Assembly: GCA_029251065.1 (NCBI GenBank)
Contig: JAQXEB010000270.1
Coordinates: 1 to 7,983, forward strand
Reading direction: 5' to 3'
Source of the DNA: Luminiphilus sp.
Lineage (GTDB): Bacteria > Pseudomonadota > Gammaproteobacteria > Pseudomonadales > Halieaceae
DNA length: 7,983 nucleotides
The translations under genes and the position numbers were made by a program. A model generated the notes under the pieces. The model saw nothing but the letters and a program-made list of their open reading frames with translations, was not told the origin of the DNA and searched no databases. This document shows positions 1 to 5,427 of the stretch, piece by piece (the stretch's first letter is position 1; each line of letters opens with the position of its first letter).

Positions 1-513
1 ATTGGTGGGTTCACAGGCCTAATGCTGTCTATTGCGCCTGCTGACTTTCAATACCACGATACTTACTTTGTCGTTGCGCACTTCCACTACGTTATGGTTG
101 CCGGTGCGGTCTTCTCGATGACGGCAGCGATTTACTTCTGGCTGCCAAAGTGGACTGGGCGCATGTACAACGAAACAATGGGGAAGGTGCATTTTTGGGT
201 CTCTTTCATTGGCTTTAACATCACGTTCTTCCCGCAGCACTTTGTTGGGTTGGCCGGTATGCCGCGACGAATTCCAGACTACGCGCTGCAGTTCGCTGAC
301 TTCAATATGATGTCGTCGATCGGTGCGTTTATTTATGGCGCCTCGCAGTTACTGTTTTTGTACAATGTGATTGCTGCGATTACCTCAGGTCAGCGTGTGA
401 CTGACGAGAAGGTTTGGGACGGTGCGGAAGGTCTTGAATGGACACTCCCCTCACCACCGCCTTACCACACGTTTGAGGTTCCGCCGACAATTGAAGAGCA
501 GCCCGCTCATTAA
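1..513 (+). CDS. ctaD: Cytochrome c oxidase subunit I, C-terminal part (5' end outside window)
   Basis: Catalytic subunit of the aa3-type heme-copper oxidase in the inner membrane; it reduces O2 to water and pumps protons. Reading is open from base 1 to TAA at 511-513, giving the last 170 residues. Visible in fragment numbering: HDTYF with H19/D20 (the Mg site residues), H27 (heme a3 ligand) and H29 (heme a ligand) in the AHFHYV motif, and R89-R90 in GMPRR (heme propionate arginines). The H29-to-R89 distance of 60 equals that between bovine H378 and R438. Three membrane helices (about 27-50, 58-85, 100-122) correspond to helices X-XII. A short Pro-rich cytoplasmic tail follows, with no fused subunit III. 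CuB and K/D-channel residues lie upstream and cannot be judged. Cox11 starts 17 bp downstream, so the two are probably co-transcribed. Confidence 0.97.
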   Translation: MGGFTGLMLSIAPADFQYHDTYFVVAHFHYVMVAGAVFSMTAAIYFWLPKWTGRMYNETMGKVHFWVSFIGFNITFFPQHFVGLAGMPRRIPDYALQFADFNMMSSIGAFIYGASQLLFLYNVIAAITSGQRVTDEKVWDGAEGLEWTLPSPPPYHTFEVPPTIEEQPAH

Positions 514-518
514 TTGCC

Positions 519-523
519 AAGGA
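519..523 (+). promoter_or_regulatory. Ribosome binding site supporting the GTG start of ctaG
   Basis: AAGGA lies 7 bases before the GTG at 531. It supports the non-ATG start; the first in-frame ATG lies within the membrane anchor and would remove most of it. Confidence 0.6.
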
Positions 524-530
524 TAACGAC

Positions 531-1088
531 GTGCGACTCAGCCAAGATCCCACGATAGACACGGTAGCCAAACTGGGTGCCGTGTCTGTTGCTATGTTTG
601 CGTTTGTATTTGTGGTCATGGTGCCGCTCTACAACGTGCTGTGCGACGCATTGGGAATTAATGGAAAGACGTCGTCTGAAGCCTATATTTCAGTGGTTTC
701 CGAGGTTGATGAAACACGGTCGATTAAAGTTCAGTTCATTGCAACGAACAACGATGGTATGCCTTGGGCTTTTGCGCCCGACGTCACCGAGATGGTTGTC
801 CATCCTGGTGCGGCCAACGACACCGTATTTTATGCGGCCAACCCGACCACGGCGTCGATGATTGCGCAGGCGATTCCCAGTGTCTCGCCTTCCAGAGCGG
901 CTGAGTTCTTTCACAAAACCGAGTGTTTTTGTTTTGAGCAGCAGCCTCTTGACGGTGAGAGTGAGGCGCAAATGCCACTTCAATTTATTGTGGACCAAGA
1001 TCTACCAGCAGATATTAAGACCATCACGCTGTCCTACACACTATTCGATGTGACGTCGCTGATGCGCGACAAGGTCGCCTCGAGATAA
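531..1088 (+). CDS. ctaG: Cytochrome c oxidase assembly protein CtaG/Cox11 (CuB copper chaperone)
   Basis: Membrane-anchored copper chaperone that delivers Cu(I) to the CuB site of subunit I. It has 185 residues, the usual family length. A GTG start is chosen because of AAGGA at 519-523 and because it leaves a normal short N-terminus. One membrane helix (about 13-33) is followed by the conserved PLYNVLCDALG stretch, whose C38 corresponds to the third conserved cysteine of the family. The periplasmic Ig-like domain follows, with FYAANP (100-105), PSVSP (116-120) and the diagnostic Cu-binding CFCF at 132-135 in KTECFCFEQQ. All three copper-binding cysteines are therefore present. It sits between ctaD (17 bp) and ctaE (42 bp), as expected for a chaperone made with its target. 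Confidence 0.97.
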   Translation: MRLSQDPTIDTVAKLGAVSVAMFAFVFVVMVPLYNVLCDALGINGKTSSEAYISVVSEVDETRSIKVQFIATNNDGMPWAFAPDVTEMVVHPGAANDTVFYAANPTTASMIAQAIPSVSPSRAAEFFHKTECFCFEQQPLDGESEAQMPLQFIVDQDLPADIKTITLSYTLFDVTSLMRDKVASR

Positions 1089-1094
1089 ACTAAT

Positions 1095-1114
1095 GGGGGC
1101 CCCGGGGGATGGGG
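1095..1114 (+). repeat. G/C-only palindromic tract between ctaG and ctaE
   Basis: Runs of G and C in the 42-bp spacer contain two overlapping perfect 8-bp palindromes, GGGGCCCC at 1096-1103 and CCCCGGGG at 1100-1107, followed by another GGGG at 1111-1114. No T-run follows, so it is not an intrinsic terminator. In RNA the C-run could pair with either flanking G-run just upstream of the ctaE ribosome binding site (GGAG at 1121-1124). A regulatory role is only a possibility. Confidence 0.4.
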
Positions 1115-1130
1115 CAAAACGGAGAAAAAA

Positions 1131-2111
1131 ATGTCGAGTGCCCAACCTTCAACAGAGTACGAAAAGTACTACGTGCCAGAGAGCTCCAGTCTAGCTGTTC
1201 GTGCAACCATTGGTCTTGTACTGACGGTCTTCGGTGGCGGCTTGGTCCTTAATGAAATGACCTTTGGCGGCACCCACGATACCGGCGGTGCGGCGAAATA
1301 CGTGATGTATGTCGGCTTGGCTATTTTCATTGCAACACTGACCTATTGGTTCCGTACTGCCATTAAGGAAAACAAGGCGGGTATGAACAGCAGTCAGCTG
1401 AGCAACAGTTACGTGCTCGGTATGTTTTGGTTCATATTTTCCGAAGTCATGTTTTTCGCCGCGTTTTTTGGTGCTTTGCTGTATGTACGAACGCTCGCAG
1501 GTCCTTGGCTGGCCGGTGAAGGTGACGGTGGCCGCATGAACTTCCTGTTGTGGGAAGGCTTTGAGTACACCTGGCCGCCGTTGATTACACCACAAGAGGT
1601 CGTGGGTGGCGCGTTGAGTCAACCCATTGCGAACAACGGTGAGTTTGTTTCACAACACACGTCCATGGCGTTTGCCGACGCCCACCACTGGTATGCGTGG
1701 TTGCCGCTCTGGAACACGATTATTCTCCTGACATCGAGTGTGACCTGTGAGTTTGCTCACCGCGGATTGGCAAAAGGCGATATTAAGAGATTTGAAGCCT
1801 GGCTTGCAGTCACCGTTGGCTTAGCAATCATCTTTCTGTTTTTGCAGGCGGCGGAGTACTACGAAGCCTACGAGTTATTTGGTTTAACACTCAACTCTGG
1901 GATTTACGGTTCAACGTTCTTCATGTTGACGGGCTTTCACGGATTTCACGTCGCCATGGGCATGACGATGTTACTGATTCAGTTGATTCGCTCGGTTAGA
2001 AACAAGCATCTTACACCCACAGACCACTTTGGCTTTTCAGCCTCAAGCTGGTATTGGCACTTTGTTGACGTGGTTTGGGTGTTCCTCTTTATCTTTGTCT
2101 ACATTATCTAA
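1131..2111 (+). CDS. ctaE: Cytochrome c oxidase subunit III
   Basis: Non-catalytic core subunit of the aa3 oxidase that stabilises subunit I and supports proton uptake. It has 326 residues, longer than the ~260 of mitochondrial forms. Seven membrane helices can be placed: about 22-40, 55-76, 94-119, 188-206, 221-244, 261-287 and 306-326. The conserved helix-III glutamate is E105 in IFSEVMFF (equivalent to bovine E90). FFMLTGFHGFHV (263-274) and WHFVDVVW (309-316) are strong family signatures. The extra length is mainly a hydrophilic loop (about 121-187) between helices III and IV, which I recall as usual in gammaproteobacteria. ATG at 1131 has GGAG at 1121-1124, 6 bases upstream. A terminator follows 23 bp after the stop, making this the last gene of its transcription unit. 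Confidence 0.97.
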   Translation: MSSAQPSTEYEKYYVPESSSLAVRATIGLVLTVFGGGLVLNEMTFGGTHDTGGAAKYVMYVGLAIFIATLTYWFRTAIKENKAGMNSSQLSNSYVLGMFWFIFSEVMFFAAFFGALLYVRTLAGPWLAGEGDGGRMNFLLWEGFEYTWPPLITPQEVVGGALSQPIANNGEFVSQHTSMAFADAHHWYAWLPLWNTIILLTSSVTCEFAHRGLAKGDIKRFEAWLAVTVGLAIIFLFLQAAEYYEAYELFGLTLNSGIYGSTFFMLTGFHGFHVAMGMTMLLIQLIRSVRNKHLTPTDHFGFSASSWYWHFVDVVWVFLFIFVYII

Positions 2112-2134
2112 CGGCGACGTTTTCGCGGAGAAGG

Positions 2135-2159
2135 GGCGGGTCTAACCCGCCTTTTTTTT
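2135..2159 (+). terminator. Rho-independent terminator after ctaE
   Basis: A perfect 7-bp stem (GGCGGGT 2135-2141 with ACCCGCC 2145-2151), a CTA triloop, then eight T at 2152-2159. It ends the ctaD-ctaG-ctaE unit. The last two T of the tract belong to the TAA stop (complement of 2158-2160) of the convergent gene. Read on the minus strand the hairpin is followed by C/T-mixed sequence, not a U-run, so it should act mainly on plus-strand transcripts. Confidence 0.88.
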
Positions 2160-2397
2160 ACTCGGAACTTTCAGCCGCGGGAGCGGCGTCCCAGGGACTG
2201 GTATGTCCTAGCTGACCTGTCGCTACGCCGTAGGTAATTAAGGCCATGAGTGTTCCTGCGATGCCAACACGCACACGTAACGAGTTAACGAGACGCATTT
2301 TTTTGACGTCGCCGCGGTCCATCATCAAAAAGTACATCCCAGCCCCTAGAGTGACCAGTAACGCGAGCATGAGTAAGACAATTAGACCTTTGAGCAT
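2158..2397 (-). CDS. DUF2909-like twin transmembrane protein
   Basis: Small inner-membrane protein of unknown function, 79 residues. Two predicted helices (about 3-24 and 42-60) are joined by a short basic loop (MDRGDVKKMRLVNSLRVRV). The charge suggests the loop is cytoplasmic and both ends periplasmic. The C-terminus is Ala/Glu/Ser-rich. The twin-helix pattern and the reverse-strand position between subunit III and SURF1 match the DUF2909 family as I remember it from Pseudomonas-type cox clusters; I could not run a search. On its own strand AAGGA (complement of 2404-2408) lies 6 bases before the ATG, supporting this start. It is convergent with ctaE and divergent from SURF1, so it must have its own promoter in the 52-bp spacer or be read from further upstream. 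A role in oxidase assembly is guilt by association only. Confidence 0.82.
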   Translation of the reverse strand: MLKGLIVLLMLALLVTLGAGMYFLMMDRGDVKKMRLVNSLRVRVGIAGTLMALITYGVATGQLGHTSPWDAAPAAESSE

Positions 2398-2405
2398 GGA
2401 AAATC

Positions 2406-2434
2406 CTTACACTGGGAGTAGTGCCCCCTATAAA
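2406..2434 (+). promoter_or_regulatory. Candidate sigma70 promoter for the SURF1-to-polA unit
   Basis: CTTACA (2406-2411; 4 of 6 matches to TTGACA) and TATAAA (2429-2434; 5 of 6 matches to TATAAT) are separated by 17 bp, in the 52-bp spacer between divergent genes and downstream of a terminator, where a promoter is expected. Transcription would start near 2441. That leaves only about 9 bases before the ATG at 2450 but about 42 before the alternative ATG at 2483. Reversed, the same AT core reads TTTATA and could serve as the -10 of the minus-strand gene, but no good -35 is seen for it. Assigned by eye only. Confidence 0.35.
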
Positions 2435-2449
2435 CGGGGATAACGTGGG

Positions 2450-3235
2450 ATGAATGAGACAGTGGAGTGTAGCGAAACCAAGATGAACTTGCGCGTCACG
2501 CTTGATTGGAGGACAACATTAGCGACAGTAATGTTGATACCCACGTTATTGTTTTTAGGTTTTTGGCAGCTCGATCGTGCTGATGAAAAGGTGGATCTCA
2601 TTGCGCGGATGGACGAGCGTCGAGTGCTGCCGCCCATTACACCGCTTCAAGCGCAGCAGCTTCGGGTTGACGAGTTGGCGGACCGCCAGGTGGCGATGAG
2701 TGCGACGTTTACAGACGGTCAATATGTTCTGTTAGACAATCGACTTCGGAGCGGGCGTTTTGGTTACGAGGTTGTGGCCTTCATAGAGGACCAAGGGCTT
2801 GTGGTGCCTTTAAATCTGGGTTGGATCGAAGGCGATGCGTCGCGGCAAACATTACCCGAGGTGTCACTGCCGGTAGGGACCCATGAGCTAACGGGTCGCC
2901 TATACCAGCCCAATAGCGAGGCGTTTATGCTCGGCGCGAATCCATTTCCAGCGGCTTTACCCGGTGTTGTTCAGCAGTTGTCTTTTGCAGACTGGGCCGG
3001 CGACTTAGAGGCTCAGTTCGCTCAACCGATTTTTGCTTTTGAAGTCAGAGTTGGGGAGTTTGAGCCGGTTGCATTTGTGGCGGATTGGGCAACGGTGAAC
3101 CAGACGCCGGCAAAACATCAAGGTTACGCGGTGCAATGGTTTACTATGGCGGCGGCCTTGGGACTCGCGTTTATCTTCCGCAGCAGCAATATAGCGAGCT
3201 GGCTGCGTTACCGATTGAGTAGTACTCGGTCATAG
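2450..3235 (+). CDS. SURF1 family cytochrome oxidase biogenesis protein
   Basis: Inner-membrane assembly factor implicated in heme a3 insertion into subunit I. It has 261 residues from the first ATG and the classic layout: an N-terminal helix (about 22-38) running into GFWQLDRADEK, a large periplasmic domain, and a C-terminal helix (about 226-244) beginning at the family motif KHQGYAVQW. The central motif reads PLNLGWI (120-126), whereas I recall a basic residue before the GW in most members (RGW). The start is uncertain. ATG at 2450 has GGGGA at 2436-2440 nine bases upstream; the in-frame ATG at 2483 (residue 12) gives the more usual ~10 residues before the first helix but has no clear ribosome binding site. 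It is the first gene of the second transcription unit and ends 7 bp before the next reading frame. Confidence 0.93.
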   Translation: MNETVECSETKMNLRVTLDWRTTLATVMLIPTLLFLGFWQLDRADEKVDLIARMDERRVLPPITPLQAQQLRVDELADRQVAMSATFTDGQYVLLDNRLRSGRFGYEVVAFIEDQGLVVPLNLGWIEGDASRQTLPEVSLPVGTHELTGRLYQPNSEAFMLGANPFPAALPGVVQQLSFADWAGDLEAQFAQPIFAFEVRVGEFEPVAFVADWATVNQTPAKHQGYAVQWFTMAAALGLAFIFRSSNIASWLRYRLSSTRS

Positions 3236-3242
3236 TCTTTTT

Positions 3243-3881
3243 ATGGGGATACAGAAAGTGACTCAAAATAATGATCAGCGAAGCGGTCGTACGATACTGT
3301 TGTTAATCGCCGGTTTACCCGTGACGATGATCTTAGCCGCAACTTGGCTTTGGTATTTTGTGGAGCAGGGCGACATTGATATTGTTGGCGCCCTTGGGAC
3401 CGCCAACAGTGGTGAGTTGCTTGCACAGCCGGTCAATATTAATACGCTGCCGTTCACCGCGTCGGTGGGTACACCAACCAGCCTCGAATCGCAGGAATCC
3501 AAGTGGACCTTTATGGTTCTTAACAACGGTGATGCGTGCGATGAAACGTGTTCCGAGCTACTTTATTTAACACGGCAAATCCGAATCGCCATTGGTCGAG
3601 ACTTTCAGCGCATACAGCGCTTAATCGTCGTCGACCAGCCCGCAGCCACCGTGGCAATGCAGTCGGGGTCCCTATTGTTGGACGCTGTGGCTGAGGAACA
3701 TCCCGACCTTAGGGTTTGGCAGCGGGGCATTGAGCCGGTCGTTCCCGCACAACATGTGAGCGATAACGCTTGGTATCTGGTGGATCCTTCTGGTTGGGTA
3801 ATGATGCGATACTCCGCAGACGTTAATTACCGAGATGTCATTGGCGATCTCAAGTTCTTACTTAAGAACTCAGGGGGCTAG
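3243..3881 (+). CDS. Membrane-anchored CX3C protein, SCO/thioredoxin-like, cox-cluster associated
   Basis: Uncharacterised 212-residue protein. One N-terminal helix (about 18-39) anchors a periplasmic domain. The domain has C99 and C103 in GDACDETCSELLY, the same C-x3-C spacing as the CPDVCP copper site of SCO, placed after a hydrophobic strand (WTFMVL) as in a thioredoxin fold. WYLVDPSGWVMMRYS (about 172-186) resembles the late strand pair of SCO/thioredoxin proteins, but the conserved SCO copper-ligand histidine is not seen there. A thiol-disulfide or copper role in CuA/CuB assembly is inferred from motif and position (SURF1 upstream, ctaB 2 bp downstream). Start is uncertain: ATG 3243 lacks a ribosome binding site, while in-frame GTG 3258 has GGGGA at 3245-3249, 8 bases upstream, giving 207 residues. 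I believe Pseudomonas-type clusters carry an equivalent gene here. Confidence 0.8.
   Translation: MGIQKVTQNNDQRSGRTILLLIAGLPVTMILAATWLWYFVEQGDIDIVGALGTANSGELLAQPVNINTLPFTASVGTPTSLESQESKWTFMVLNNGDACDETCSELLYLTRQIRIAIGRDFQRIQRLIVVDQPAATVAMQSGSLLLDAVAEEHPDLRVWQRGIEPVVPAQHVSDNAWYLVDPSGWVMMRYSADVNYRDVIGDLKFLLKNSGG
3853..3870 (+). repeat. Perfect inverted repeat before the ctaB ribosome binding site
   Basis: AGTTCTTA (3853-3860) and TAAGAACT (3863-3870) are exact reverse complements around a 2-base centre; as RNA this is a 7-bp stem with a 4-base loop. It lies in the last codons of the CX3C gene, and the AGGGGG ribosome binding site of ctaB begins 2 bases later at 3872. It may be a small structure affecting translation of ctaB, or chance. 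Confidence 0.4.
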
Positions 3882-3883
3882 TC

Positions 3884-4771
3884 ATGAGTGAATCGATAGT
3901 GGCCCGATGGTCGGATTTCTTAGAGCTGACGAAACCGAGGGTTGTCGCCCTGATGTTACTTACTGCTCTGATTGGTATGTGCATGGCGGTCCCGGGTCTT
4001 GTGCCGTGGGAGCCCCTTGTCTACGGTAACTTGGGTATTGGTCTTTGCGCTGGAGCCGCGGCGGCGATTAACCACGTTGTCGACGAGCGCATTGACCAAG
4101 AGATGTCGCGCACGACGAATCGACCCGTTGCACAAGGACGAGTGTCTCAGACCGAGGCCCTTGTATTTGCGGCATTACTCGCGATTTCCGGGACAGTACT
4201 ACTAGCGGTCACCATTAATGTACTCACCGCCGTGCTCACTGTTGCGAGCTTGGTGGGCTATGCCTTTGTTTACACGATGTTTTTGAAGCGCGCGACGCCT
4301 CAGAATATTGTGATCGGCGGTCTCGCCGGAGCGGCGCCACCCTTGCTGGGTTGGACCGCAGTGACCGGTGAAATTCATGGTCACGGGTTATTGTTGGTGC
4401 TGATTATCTTTGCTTGGACCCCCCCTCATTTTTGGGCGCTGGCAATACACCGCAAAGAAGAGTACGCGGCGGTTGGCATTCCGATGTTGCCTGTAACCCA
4501 TGGAAATCGGTTCACGGCGCTTCACATTTTGCTGTACACAATACTGATGTTTCTTATTACGCTGTTGCCGTTTGCAACGTTTCTGAGTGGCTGGATTTAC
4601 GCCGTATCAGCAGTGATTTTGGGGGCTGGTTTTTTGTATTGGTCGATCGAAATTTTGCGTGAAAAAAACCCTAAAGCACCCATGGAGACCTTTAAATACT
4701 CCATTAACTATTTGCTGTTGTTATTCATCGCGATGCTTGCTGATCACTGGATATTAGGAGCGCCCCTATGA
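3884..4771 (+). CDS. ctaB: Protoheme IX farnesyltransferase (heme O synthase)
   Basis: UbiA-superfamily membrane enzyme that transfers a farnesyl group from farnesyl diphosphate to heme B to make heme O, the precursor of heme A. It has 295 residues, the normal length. Family motifs: LTKPRV (15-20), the first Asp-rich site N63-x3-D67-x3-D71 followed by SRTTNRP (75-81), YTMFLKRATPQN with GGLAGAAPPLLGW in the middle, and WTPPHFWALAIHRKEEY followed by GIPMLPVTHG, the second conserved polar loop. About nine hydrophobic segments are seen. AGGGGG at 3872-3877 lies 6 bases before the ATG. The gene begins 2 bp after the previous stop and overlaps SCO by 4 bases (ATGA), indicating coupled translation. 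Heme A synthase, its usual upstream partner in this kind of cluster, is not present. Confidence 0.97.
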   Translation: MSESIVARWSDFLELTKPRVVALMLLTALIGMCMAVPGLVPWEPLVYGNLGIGLCAGAAAAINHVVDERIDQEMSRTTNRPVAQGRVSQTEALVFAALLAISGTVLLAVTINVLTAVLTVASLVGYAFVYTMFLKRATPQNIVIGGLAGAAPPLLGWTAVTGEIHGHGLLLVLIIFAWTPPHFWALAIHRKEEYAAVGIPMLPVTHGNRFTALHILLYTILMFLITLLPFATFLSGWIYAVSAVILGAGFLYWSIEILREKNPKAPMETFKYSINYLLLLFIAMLADHWILGAPL

Positions 4772-5427
4772 CTCTGACTCAACAACAACGAGTCGGCCTC
4801 ACGGTTTTTGCAGTCTTGCTGGGTATTACGATCATTGTCGCCGGTTTTGTACACCGTATTCAGCAACCTCGAATCATGACAATGTCTGAAATGCGGGCCA
4901 ACGGTCTGTTCATTTTTGACACGCCGCGCGATCCGGGTAAGTTTGCGCTTACTAGCCACAAAGGCACCGTATTCAATGAGGAGAGCTTGGAAGGCGACTG
5001 GACATTGCTCTTTTTTGGCTTCACTTTTTGTCCGGATGTTTGCCCAACGACACTGTCATTTTTGGCGGGGCTCAAAGAAAACCTCGAGGGCACTGAAGCC
5101 GAGTCAACCGATGTTGTGATGGTGTCTGTTGATCCTGCACGTGACACGGTAGAACAGTTGTCGCAGTACGTCCCCTACTTCCACCCCGAGTTTTTGGGTG
5201 TGACGGGTGAGTTTCCCGAGATTTTGAGCTTTGCTCGCCGGTTTAACGCACCGTTTCGCAAGGTGCCCACAGACGACGGTGACTATCAGGTAGACCATAG
5301 TGCGAACGTGGTGTTGATTAATCCTCAAGGGGACTTCCATGGGTTTTTTAGGGCGCCTCTGGATTTGGCGAAAATGAAGGTCACGCTGCGCTCTGCGCGT
5401 TACTACTGGAGCGAACAATATGACTGA
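4768..5427 (+). CDS. SCO1/SenC family copper chaperone
   Basis: Membrane-anchored periplasmic thioredoxin-fold protein that delivers copper to, or reduces, the CuA site of oxidase subunit II. It has 219 residues: an N-terminal helix (about 9-28), then a SCO domain with GDWTLLFFGFTFCPDVCP. C88 and C92 are the CX3C copper ligands. The third ligand is H177 in DYQVDHSANVVLINP. MVSVDPARDT (118-127) is also typical. All metal ligands are present, so it should be functional. ATG at 4768 overlaps the ctaB stop as ATGA and has AGGAG at 4756-4760, 7 bases upstream. Its last 8 bases overlap the start of polA. Confidence 0.96.
   Translation: MTLTQQQRVGLTVFAVLLGITIIVAGFVHRIQQPRIMTMSEMRANGLFIFDTPRDPGKFALTSHKGTVFNEESLEGDWTLLFFGFTFCPDVCPTTLSFLAGLKENLEGTEAESTDVVMVSVDPARDTVEQLSQYVPYFHPEFLGVTGEFPEILSFARRFNAPFRKVPTDDGDYQVDHSANVVLINPQGDFHGFFRAPLDLAKMKVTLRSARYYWSEQYD
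5408..5411 (+). promoter_or_regulatory. Ribosome binding site for polA inside the SCO gene
   Basis: GGAG lies 8 bases before the ATG at 5420, within the last codons of SCO. It fixes the polA start and implies translational coupling. Confidence 0.6.

Noticed and set aside
690..998. 102-codon minus-strand frame opposite Cox11
   Set aside because: The plus strand carries the diagnostic CFCF Cox11 gene; the reverse frame is Arg-rich and featureless.
1191..1622. 143-codon open frame on the minus strand inside ctaE
   Set aside because: It lies wholly opposite the well-supported subunit III gene, has a composition typical of a reverse shadow and no recognisable motif.
4663..4669. A AAA AAC heptamer in the ctaB reading frame, a possible -1 slippery site
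   Set aside because: It encodes Lys-Asn in a normal part of CtaB, no downstream stimulatory structure is evident, and the -1 frame ends within about 30 codons with no sensible product.
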